This document shows, one piece after another, positions 26,293 through 35,200 of a stretch of DNA of 64,000 bases; positions within the stretch are counted from its first letter, which is position 1, and every line of letters begins with the position of its first letter. The stretch spans positions 1 through 64,000 of the forward strand of contig JBAZZQ010000003.1 in assembly GCA_041658725.1 (NCBI GenBank), written 5' to 3'. This DNA is from JBAZZQ01 sp041658725. Lineage in GTDB: Bacteria; Planctomycetota; Phycisphaerae; JAAYCJ01. A program made the translations under genes and the position numbers. The notes under the pieces are model-generated. The model did not search any database. It was not told the DNA's origin and saw only the letters and a program-made list of their open reading frames with translations.

Positions 26293-27375
26293 ATGAAAAA
26301 TATGCGAAAAATTGACGACATCGTGCAAAGATACAAAACATTTTACTCCTCCGATCAAGGGGCGTTGATGGTCTTGACGGACGTTGCAGCCGGGGCAGAA
26401 GATCTTCCGGAGGATATCCCGCTAAATCGGCTGGACTGGAAAGACGAGGCCGCGATCCGGAGATATGCCCGGAGTCATCTAAATAGAATCCGCGAGTCCT
26501 GGAAACGACAGCCGTTCCTGGATGATGATCGGATATTGTCCTTTCAAAACCTTGCCGGAACCGGGGCAATTGCTGCGGCCTTTGTGAAGGACCCGGTGGT
26601 TCATCACGAAGAGGATACCAATTATCTTGAGCCGCCCATTAAGGATTGGAACGATGGCGTTGATCGGATCGGCTTCGATCCCCGCAATCTGTATTACCAG
26701 GCGCAAATGGTCATGTTGCGGACCTACATTGAGGACTGGGACGGCAACTATGGAATCCTGCCTTTCACGCACTTTGACCCTTTCGATTTGGCCAACCAAT
26801 TTCGAGGCAATAGTATTTTCTATGATCTTCAGGATGAAGCGGAGAATCTGCATGCCCTTCTGAGGCGCAATACGACATGCATCCTTCAACTCGAGCAGCA
26901 CATGCGGGAGAATTATATTCGAGGGTATGATCTCGAAGGTATTTGCCTTGGTCTGTGGTGTCCGGCGGGAAACTACCTCTCTTGCGATATCGGCGACATG
27001 GTTAGTCGCTCGGCTCTTGAGGAATTCGGTCGGCCCTATTTTGACTCCATTGTTTCAGAATGGGGTGGGGCTTTTCTTCACCATCATGAACTGGGACTCC
27101 ATCAGATTGACGTCTGGTCCGAAAGTCCCAAGCTGTCCGTTCAATTTTTGAATCGGGATCCCAATACAAAACACCTGGCACAAGCTCGGATAATCGATGA
27201 AGCAATTATTGCCTCAACCTTTCGTGTGCCTATTGCGTTCATTGCAGACTATGATGAGTTTATGACCGGCGCGGATTCCTGGTCAAAAGGGAAATTTGTC
27301 GTTCATGTAATCTGCGAATCCCCCGAACAAGCACGTATGGCGGTGAGGAAAGCTCGCTCATTGCGCGGATTCTGA
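26293..27375 (+). CDS. URO-D superfamily-like protein, second copy in operon
   Basis: A 360-residue protein third in the operon, 24 bases after the DUF5054 gene. It shares general layout with the protein at 23003 (W-K-D-E-A-A-I opening helix, a barrel ending P-E-Q-A-R-M-A-V-R-K-A) but little direct identity that I can see. Likely metal ligands lie in F-L-H-H-H-E-L-G-L-H-Q (about 260-270). I call it URO-D-like by context and pattern only. Its exact chemistry is unknown. Confidence 0.5.
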   Translation: MKNMRKIDDIVQRYKTFYSSDQGALMVLTDVAAGAEDLPEDIPLNRLDWKDEAAIRRYARSHLNRIRESWKRQPFLDDDRILSFQNLAGTGAIAAAFVKDPVVHHEEDTNYLEPPIKDWNDGVDRIGFDPRNLYYQAQMVMLRTYIEDWDGNYGILPFTHFDPFDLANQFRGNSIFYDLQDEAENLHALLRRNTTCILQLEQHMRENYIRGYDLEGICLGLWCPAGNYLSCDIGDMVSRSALEEFGRPYFDSIVSEWGGAFLHHHELGLHQIDVWSESPKLSVQFLNRDPNTKHLAQARIIDEAIIASTFRVPIAFIADYDEFMTGADSWSKGKFVVHVICESPEQARMAVRKARSLRGF

Positions 27376-27411
27376 AAACGAGGGCGTAAGTCCAGTCAAA
27401 AGGGATAAGCA

Positions 27412-29409
27412 TTAAGCTGGACCCTCCTTAATGAGATTATGTCTAAAAATCTTCCGCAGGGCCAGGGCTGCCGGTTTGGGACGGCCATGAAAATCGACGA
27501 TGGAAGTATTGGCCGAACAAGGATAACAATCGTGTCCCATCCAGATGATCACGCCGCCGCACTTCGGGAACCGGTCCTTGCAGGCCCTGACCGCAATGGT
27601 CAAGGCGTTTGCCTGCCGCTGCTGACTCCAGGCGACATACTCCGCCAGATCTTTCGGTTCACGTTCCTTTTCCTCCACAAACACGGGCCATTCGATCCAC
27701 CAGGGGAGCGGACGCCGCCATAGGGGATTTTCCGCGCTCGCGGGAAAGGCCGGCAGATCGCCTTTAAAGTATTCAATGATGTCCACCGGACTGGCTCCGG
27801 GGGCACCGAGTTCGGACCGAAAGAGGGCATCGTCATTCTTCCAATATCGTATCCATTTGTCGTCCACTCGTCCTTCCACCTTCCACGGCCCGTGGACATC
27901 CCAATGCACGTTTTTGCCAAAATCCTCTTCCACACCCGAGGTTCGCGGCCCGGAGGGCGAACCCGAGAGGCATCGCCGTCCCGGGTCCAGTTCCGAAACG
28001 ATTTTCTTGAATCTCCGCAACAAGGGGTGGCTAAAATCGACGGGTTTGTTGCTTCCCACCTTGTTCCCGCTCTGATCGCCCAACAGTTCGTTGCCTCCGC
28101 ACCACAGGAAAAGCGAGGGATGATGCTGCCGGCGGACGATAAATGACCGGGCAATTTCCGAAAGTTCGGCGATGCTCTTTTTGTCTTCCGGCGGCCAGTT
28201 GTCTGCGCCCGACGAGGAGAGCGGAAATTCCTGCCAGACCAGGAATCCCATCTGGTCGCACATTGAATAAAAGACTTCCCGTTCCAGAATTCCTCCGCCC
28301 CATACGCGAAGGACATTCACTCCCAAATCGCGATACACCTCCAGCCGTTTACGATAATCATCAGGGGTCACCTCGGCAAAATTCGCCAGAATGGGAACCC
28401 AATTGATCCCCTGCAGAAAAATCGGCTTACCGTTGACCACGCAGAGCCACGGGTCGGCATTTTTCGGGGCGTCTTCACACCGCTTCCATTCGATTTGCCG
28501 GAATCCCACCGGCCGGGCGACGGCGTCGTTCTCGGTTCCTTCTTTATCCAACAGTCGGCAATGCAGTGTATAGAGAGGCCGATTACCCTGACCGTTGGGC
28601 CACCAGAGTTCGATCGGCAAATCCGTCCACGTTACACCCGCCGCCAATTCGGAACCGTTCACATCCTGTGTCTTTAGAATTCTTCCATCCTGCTCCAGCG
28701 ACAACCGAACTACCGCGTCCGCTTCTCCCAGGACCGAGCCTGCCATCCAAGCCTCGCCGGTTCTTGTTCGGTAATTGGTTGTGGTGGTGCAACGGAATTC
28801 CTTGATCTCCCATCCACGGCTGGCCTTCAGAAAGATTGAGTCCCAGATCCCGATCTGCACCAGCCGGCCCACCCAGTCCCACAGGTAATTGAATCGCACT
28901 TTCCATTCCGTCATCTGCGAAGTGAATCCGAATTGCCCCAGCCACCGCGGCGGACAGTCGAACACGATCTGCAGAAAATTCTTTTCCTTGGCCAAATGCG
29001 GGATCAGGGCAAAGGTGTGCGGCACGTGAGAGCCTTTGAAGGTTCCCACTTCTTTGCCGTTGATAAGGACCCACCCGGAATAATCCAGTCCCCGGCAGAC
29101 CATATACAAGGCCGTGCCGTCTTGGATCCATTCATCGGGGATCACGGCCTCGTACATCCAGTGCCGGTTTTCCACCCACTCGCACTTGCGGGCATTCAAC
29201 CCTTGGTTCCAGTCCGGAATAATACCTTTTTCCCGTAACGACCACTGCACCGATCCTGGAACCTTGGCTGTAATAGCTGGAACTTCCGGTATTTGCGATA
29301 AAGTCATATCCGGCCGTTGTTCCAGTCGCCAGATATGCGGAATCCAACCCGTCAATTTCCATTCCAGCTTTGATAAATCATAATAGTGTATTTTTCGCAA
29401 TTGATCCAT
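27412..29409 (-). CDS. Glycoside hydrolase family 2, beta-mannosidase-like
   Basis: A 665-residue GH2 enzyme with sandwich domain (1-180), Ig-like domain (to about 300) and TIM barrel. The acid/base Glu is E441 in L-W-C-G-G-N-E and the nucleophile is E533 in F-R-S-E-L-G-A-P-G. N-V-L-R-V-W-G-G-G-I-L-E is the conserved beta-mannosidase segment. It is shorter than typical beta-mannosidases (about 800 or more), lacking C-terminal beta domains. No signal peptide, so cytosolic. It follows the GH35 gene by 47 bases in one unit. Removal of beta-mannosyl residues is the best guess. Confidence 0.9.
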   Translation of the reverse strand: MDQLRKIHYYDLSKLEWKLTGWIPHIWRLEQRPDMTLSQIPEVPAITAKVPGSVQWSLREKGIIPDWNQGLNARKCEWVENRHWMYEAVIPDEWIQDGTALYMVCRGLDYSGWVLINGKEVGTFKGSHVPHTFALIPHLAKEKNFLQIVFDCPPRWLGQFGFTSQMTEWKVRFNYLWDWVGRLVQIGIWDSIFLKASRGWEIKEFRCTTTTNYRTRTGEAWMAGSVLGEADAVVRLSLEQDGRILKTQDVNGSELAAGVTWTDLPIELWWPNGQGNRPLYTLHCRLLDKEGTENDAVARPVGFRQIEWKRCEDAPKNADPWLCVVNGKPIFLQGINWVPILANFAEVTPDDYRKRLEVYRDLGVNVLRVWGGGILEREVFYSMCDQMGFLVWQEFPLSSSGADNWPPEDKKSIAELSEIARSFIVRRQHHPSLFLWCGGNELLGDQSGNKVGSNKPVDFSHPLLRRFKKIVSELDPGRRCLSGSPSGPRTSGVEEDFGKNVHWDVHGPWKVEGRVDDKWIRYWKNDDALFRSELGAPGASPVDIIEYFKGDLPAFPASAENPLWRRPLPWWIEWPVFVEEKEREPKDLAEYVAWSQQRQANALTIAVRACKDRFPKCGGVIIWMGHDCYPCSANTSIVDFHGRPKPAALALRKIFRHNLIKEGPA

Positions 29410-29456
29410 TGTGATCCTTTCTCAGAAACCGCCTTCAAAATAAGTAGATTTCAATG

Positions 29457-31517
29457 CTAAACCCGTCGGCATAATTTGATGGATAGGGGATCTCCCCCCA
29501 TTTCTTCAAATAAAACGAGGGTATTGTGGTCGTTAAGCCAGTCGGCCGGCACATGATAATACCGTTGCGTGGGCTTACCAGTCCCGATATCCTGTATCCC
29601 TTGTTGTTTGAGCCGCTCCGGGGTCTGGCCAACGGCAGGGGCCAGCCAGTAGCGGCACAGGCATCGGCCGTTAAGCCAAACCAAACCTTTGTTCATTCCC
29701 TGAAGGTCCAGAGTCCATGGGCCTAGGCCCTTTGGCCGATCGAATAGGGTCCGCCACCAACTCAGGGGCTTACTACGACCAGCCTTCTTCTTCCAAGGGA
29801 CCAGGTCTCCCGCCTCCTCAAACACCCGCCATCGCTCGCCCGCCAAGCCCGGCTGAATTTGCCACGGACCGCCGATCGGGAGATCCTTCCACGTTACTTT
29901 TCCCCACAACCCTTTGCGTTCATTGACCATATTTTCCCCGCCGATCAGCCAATCTCCTTTGATCAGGCCCAACCCGCAGCATAGCAGCGATAACTCATGG
30001 GTTCCTGCTTTCAGGTTCAAAGGGAAGGACTGCGTGAAATTCGGCCCTGACATAGGACCACGCTCTTCAACCAAAGGGTTTGCCGTCCAGGCCACCAGTT
30101 TCTCATCCACGTAGACATAAACAAAATCCGCCACGCCCGTCAGGCGTAATTCCCCGGCCCCCGCATGGTGCGGAGACACCGCGAAGTTCGTCGAATACCG
30201 GCAATAATCGGTCTTGTCGAGGGTGAAGGTCAATTGCTCCACGGGTACATTAACCGTAATGACCGGGGCAGAATTCTTTTTCAGTTCCCTCCATTGGGTA
30301 AAGGCGGAGAATGTTTTTTTCAAGGGCTTCATTTTTCTCCGTACCGTCGAATCGGTGGAAATCTCGGCTGTATTCATAAGGACCTTCCCATCGGCTAGGA
30401 GGATCACCGATTGTCCCGCCAGCAAATACTTGTTTTCTCGGTACTCCACTTTCGCTGGCGCACAATCGTCGTTGCACAGGAAGATCAGCGGTTCATAGTC
30501 GTAGGCGACCTGCTGGGGCCCGAAAACCTTCGGCTGCGGCGGGTCGCGGCGGAGCAACTCATCCGAAAATTTCCAAAGGATATGGTGCAGTCGGGACAAG
30601 TGATTATACTTCGTCGTGACCAATCCGTATTCATCGAGGGGGGCATCAGAATCGTAACTTGTCGTCTGCAGGAACATTGCCTCACGGCCAAAATTCGTCC
30701 CCCCATGCCACATGTAATAATTGTTGCCGGTTCCTCCCCCGGCAAAAAATCTCGCGGCGGCGTAAGCCGTGTTTTCCGCAGAGCGAACATGATGCGGATA
30801 TCCATAGGTGTCGTACCATGCCTGCCAGTTTTCCGACCATACTGCCGGCTGGTCCGGATGCTCCATAAAATGTTTTTCGAGCAGCCGATGACCAAACCAA
30901 TCGTTGATGGTCTCGATCGCTCCGGGCATTCCCCCAAGGCACATTACCCAGGGTACTCCCAGGTTCTGAGCCAAGCCCAGATTAATCGCCCAGGTCAAAT
31001 ATTTTTGCCCTTCTTGCCCGTACTGGCTTGCGATGAGGGCATATTCATTTTCAATTTGGGCGAGGATGATTGGCCCGCCATTGGGGGCAAATTCTGGCCG
31101 AAGGTAATCGCAGAGAAACCGAACCCACTGGGCCATCTCCCGTTTGAACGGCTCGTTATTTGTTCGCATCTGAATCCCAGGCTCGTCCCGCAGCCAGGAA
31201 GGAAATCCCCCATAATTCGTCTCCGCGCAGATAAAAGGTCCGATCCGCAGGATCACGTGCAACTCGCGCTCCTGGGCCAGTCGGCAGAAATATTTCAAGT
31301 CCAGCCGGTCGGAGAAATCATACACCCTGCGCTGTTGTTCATGAAGATTCCAGAAGACATACGTCTCAATGGCGTTTAACCCCGCCTTCCGGCTAAGATC
31401 CATCAGCCTCGGCCACATTTCCCGGCTGCTCCGGGGATAGTGGATCGCCCCGCTCAAGAGCAACGTCCGTTTTCCGTTGATCGTCACTGCTCGGTGATCG
31501 TAACTGACTGCGGTCAT
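29457..31517 (-). CDS. Glycoside hydrolase family 35 beta-galactosidase
   Basis: A 686-residue GH35 enzyme. The barrel opens L-L-S-G-A-I-H-Y-P-R. The family signature G-G-P-I-I-L-A-Q-I-E-N-E-Y (147-159) holds acid/base E158, and V-W-S-E-N-W (226-231) holds nucleophile E229. C-terminal beta-sandwich domains include G-L-V-W-L-N-G-R-C-L-C-R-Y-W (product-side jelly roll). No signal peptide is present. It is first gene of the GH35-GH2 unit and divergent from the LacI module. Terminal beta-galactose (or exo-beta-glucosamine in some relatives) would be the substrate. Confidence 0.95.
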   Translation of the reverse strand: MTAVSYDHRAVTINGKRTLLLSGAIHYPRSSREMWPRLMDLSRKAGLNAIETYVFWNLHEQQRRVYDFSDRLDLKYFCRLAQERELHVILRIGPFICAETNYGGFPSWLRDEPGIQMRTNNEPFKREMAQWVRFLCDYLRPEFAPNGGPIILAQIENEYALIASQYGQEGQKYLTWAINLGLAQNLGVPWVMCLGGMPGAIETINDWFGHRLLEKHFMEHPDQPAVWSENWQAWYDTYGYPHHVRSAENTAYAAARFFAGGGTGNNYYMWHGGTNFGREAMFLQTTSYDSDAPLDEYGLVTTKYNHLSRLHHILWKFSDELLRRDPPQPKVFGPQQVAYDYEPLIFLCNDDCAPAKVEYRENKYLLAGQSVILLADGKVLMNTAEISTDSTVRRKMKPLKKTFSAFTQWRELKKNSAPVITVNVPVEQLTFTLDKTDYCRYSTNFAVSPHHAGAGELRLTGVADFVYVYVDEKLVAWTANPLVEERGPMSGPNFTQSFPLNLKAGTHELSLLCCGLGLIKGDWLIGGENMVNERKGLWGKVTWKDLPIGGPWQIQPGLAGERWRVFEEAGDLVPWKKKAGRSKPLSWWRTLFDRPKGLGPWTLDLQGMNKGLVWLNGRCLCRYWLAPAVGQTPERLKQQGIQDIGTGKPTQRYYHVPADWLNDHNTLVLFEEMGGDPLSIKLCRRV

Positions 31518-31719
31518 TAAATGTCCTTTTCTGCAACTTGCATAACCAAGACTGGTTTATCCATTTGAAGGCGATCGTAGCGTATCGATCCACTGCTTCA
31601 AATAATCAACAGTTAGAAAACAAGCATCTTCCATCTATCGTCAAACACAGACGAGATGCCTTGATCAAATTCTTGCCGAAAAGCCTCTTTAAAAAAATGG
31701 GAGGCTCTAAATATAATAC

Positions 31720-31779
31720 TTGACTATTGATGTAAAATCAATTACAATACCAGTGTAACGTTCAGGTAAACGTTACACT
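31720..31779 (+). promoter_or_regulatory. Promoter with LacI-type palindromic operator, copy 1
   Basis: TTGACT (31720-31725), 17 bases, TACAAT (31743-31748). It is immediately followed by the perfect inverted repeat AGTGTAACGTT-CAGGTA-AACGTTACACT (31752-31779). The repeat covers the expected transcription start, the position for repression by a LacI-family protein. The same arrangement lies at 36790-36850. Confidence 0.8.
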
Positions 31780-31798
31780 TAAAATGTAATATTTCACG

Positions 31799-32188
31799 AT
31801 GAAGAAGAGATCTTTTGCAACAATTCGGGACATGGCGTCGATGTCCGGGCGAATGGCCGTCCCGGGTGATCGACTGAAAGTGCGTGGATTTTCCAATTGA
31901 TATCCCCACGGCCCCGAATTGCTTCAAGAAACGGTTCTCGCACCCAGAGATATGGGAGGCCTTGGGTCCGAGCCTTGGTCCACGGCATCTGTCTGTTACA
32001 GCACCTTGACCGCTCTGGAGCCATACGCCCCTGCTAGCGCAAGGGCATCGAGGTTCAGAAGGTTTTTGCCATGGTGGCCTTTGACGAGCTTTGGGAGCGG
32101 GCGGAAATCGCGTATCTGGCAAGGCCGTTCCAGCAAGATTCTACCGCTCCGATTGAATGTCCGGGAATCCATTTTCAAAATGCTCTAA
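31799..32188 (+). pseudogene. LacI-family regulator, internally deleted copy
   Basis: The first 11 codons (M-K-K-R-S-F-A-T-I-R-D) match the intact regulator at 36870. The sequence then jumps to material equivalent to the middle of that gene (GGGCGAATGGCC; GGGTGATCGACTG) and later to its 3' third (CCCGAATTGCTT, GAGATATGGG, TACAGCACCTTGACCGC, and the closing G-T-C-C-G-G-G-A-A-T-C-C region). Large internal deletions and frameshifts remove most of the effector domain. The first frame stops after 33 codons. Confidence 0.85.
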
Positions 32189-32199
32189 CGAGATTTCAG

Positions 32200-32240
32200 T
32201 TTCAATTCCTCCGGGTTGTGTTGACCCGGAGGGGTTGAAA
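32200..32240 (+). promoter_or_regulatory. Conserved hairpin before LamG gene, copy 1
   Basis: TTTCAA and CTCCGGGT pair with ACCCGGAG and TTGAAA around the loop TGTGTTG. It lies between the LacI pseudogene and the ATG at 32268 and is repeated at 37921-37963. It could be an attenuator, a mRNA-stability element or simply part of the duplicated block. Confidence 0.55.
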
Positions 32241-32267
32241 CAAAATGTGTAACTAGGGAGTACGAAA

Positions 32268-35200
32268 ATGAAAAAGGTGGTTCTGTGTCTGATCGGTCTT
32301 GGGATGGCGTTGACATTCCCAACGCTTGCGGCGGCAACGCCGCCCGCCCTGATCTTTGGGGCGGATTACAACTACAGCGGGATAGTCAAGGCCAACGAAA
32401 GCATCACGGGGAATACGAACGTCCGCGCCCTTGGGAGCGGCTCGGAAGATTCCTTCGGTTTTTCTTTTCAGATCGCCGACGGGAAGTGGGGCGGCGGGAT
32501 GGAGGTGCTTCCGGAGCAATACAGCAGCCGCGTCCGCTATGATGTTCCAGACAATTTCAGCACCAGCAACGGAATGGTGGAAGTCTGGTTCAAGATGACG
32601 GGAACAAACAACAGCGATACCTACCTGATCGACCTGGGAGGCGGAAATTATCTGAAGTGGGAGGTTTCGAGTTTGGACCTGGTGGCGGTGCTGGCGGGGG
32701 CGACGGTGCGGTACCATGTCGGAAGTATCGACGATAACGCCTGGCACCACGCGGCCATGTCCTGGGGCGACGGCGGCCACTGGAAAACCGGCAAACGGCT
32801 GTGGTTCGACGGCTATGAACGGGCGTGGAACACCGGCCATACGACCGCCTTGAGCGGGGTGACGCACATCGGCGTGGGCGCGCCGAGCTATGGTGGGGTC
32901 ACGGCGATTATCTACGATGAACTGCATGTCTACGATGTTGGCTACAACGATTTGGTGTACTTTGCTCCGAACCAAGGCGAGCCGGGATACTACGGTGAGG
33001 TGGAGCCTCTGGCCACGCCCTATGCAAACCCGCCCGCCCTGATCTTTGGGGCGGATTACAACTACAGCGGGGTGATCAATGCCAACATGAGCATTAATGG
33101 AAGCACCCTGCTCCGTCCTGATGGCTCGGGGGAAGAGGATTCTTTCGGCGATCTGACCTCGGAGGCCACCGGATACGGCAAGTGGGGCGGCGGACTCCGA
33201 ATGGGGCCCAGCAACTGGAACAGCCGCGCCCGCTATGATGTTCCCGACAATTTCAGCACCGCCAATGGGATGGCGGAGGTCTGGTTCAAGATGATGGGGA
33301 ACAATGACAGCGATACCAACCTGATCGATCTTGGAGGTGGGAACTTTTTACGCTGGGAGGCCTCGAGCGGAGATTTGGTGGCCGTATTGGCGGGGGCAAC
33401 GTTGCGATACAACGTCGGACAAATTGACAACGATACGTGGCACCACGCGGCCATGTCCTGGGGCGATGGCGGCCACTGGAAAACCGGCAAACGACTGTGG
33501 TTCGATGGCTATGAGCGGGCGTGGAATACCGGCCATACCACCGCCCTGAGCGGCATATCGCATGTCGGTGTGGGCGCGATTAGCTACGGCGGGAACACAG
33601 TCATTATGTTTGATGAACTGCATGTTTACGATAGCGGCTACAACGATCTGGTGTACTGGTCTCCGAACCAGGGCGAGCCGGGATACTACGCGGAGGTTGG
33701 ACCCTTGATACCGCTTACGTATTCCATCAACACCGCCGCAGGTACACCCTTTAGTCCGGGCGTCCGAGGCCACCATCCTGAATGCATCGGGGTCCATCGC
33801 GGTGAATACACCACAGGAATTCCGAAGCTGTTGCCGGTTTCCGACGGCACGTTCCTGCGGGGCCTAGCGGCGGGCTTGAAGGCCGAAACCTACGACTGGC
33901 GCAACCGCTTTGAGTATGGCGTGCCGGCCAACGGGCTGGGTCAGCCGACGATCGAGTTTCTGCGATACCAGCGGGACCGGAATTCCAGCATGATCAATAC
34001 CGTCAACACCCGGGGCCTGACGCGGCAGGTGGGACAAACGTGCGAGTATTATGATACGCGTCTGTCCACGCTGGTGAGCCTGGCGACCGACTGGGTGCGG
34101 TACACCAACCACATCGTGCAGACGTACCGGCTGGGTGATACGATTTCCGACCCGAGAGATGCGGGCATTGTCAACTCCCTTTCCTGGAAAACACAAGGGG
34201 ATACGTCCGATCAATTCGAGCCACTGCTTTTCCCCCAGGAAGCCGCAGTGCCCAAAGTGACGTATTGGGAGATCGGCAACGAACCGTCGATGAACTTGTC
34301 GGCAACTAATTCCTACACCCTGACCCCTGCTCAATTTCATGATCGGTACGCGGCGATCGCGGCGGCGATGAAGGCCGAAGACCCGACCATCAAGGTCGGC
34401 CCCAGTGACCTACCGGGTGGCGATTACATCAATGCGGTCGTGTCGGATCTCAGTTTGCCCGTGGACGTTGTCTATTACCACACGGTCTTCCGGGGCAACC
34501 TTGGGACAACCAATGTGGACGACATTATATCCCTTCTGAACGGTATCTACTGGGATGAAAGGAGCGTTATGGACCCGATTGTCGCCATCATTGCCGCCAG
34601 CGGACGTGATCCCGCGACCATTCCCCTGGCGATTACGGAATGGAACCCGGACTATGCCTATATGGATGCCCCTTCGATCGGACGCATGGCGCAAGCTCTG
34701 GGATGCATGCAGGCGGTCTTCAGTTTTGCTCGGATGGGGATATTCGATGCCAATTACCTCAAGTGGCCGGCGGATACCCGGGACGGCATGGAGTACCCGG
34801 TTTACAAGGCTTGGCAGGTCCTCAACGACCACATGGGCGACACATTGGTTGACTTCTGGAACGAAGCGTGTTTCCAACTTTATACCACGAAAGATAACGC
34901 GACGGGCCAAGTGGCGGTCTGGGGCCTGAACTTCAGCAATACCACCGACAAGACCATGCAGATATCCCTTGACCAACTCCCGCCAGGAGCGACCAATGTC
35001 ACATGGAAGCATCTGGGGGCACTTTCCGGTCTCTCCACATTATTGACCGGGAATATTTCTGCGTACGATGCGGGTGGCCCTCAGGTGAATGTGGATTGGA
35101 AGACTTGGGATTTAAGCGGCATCTCGACCTCAAGCCTGACGTTCCATGTTCCCCGCGCGAGCATGTGCGTGCTACTAGTCGGTTCACCGTCATTGAAGGT

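Noticed and set aside
30411..31379. Long plus-strand open frame (322 codons) opposite the GH35 gene
   Set aside because: It lies fully antisense to a well-supported GH35 gene with intact catalytic motifs; its translation has no domain and reflects third-position bias.
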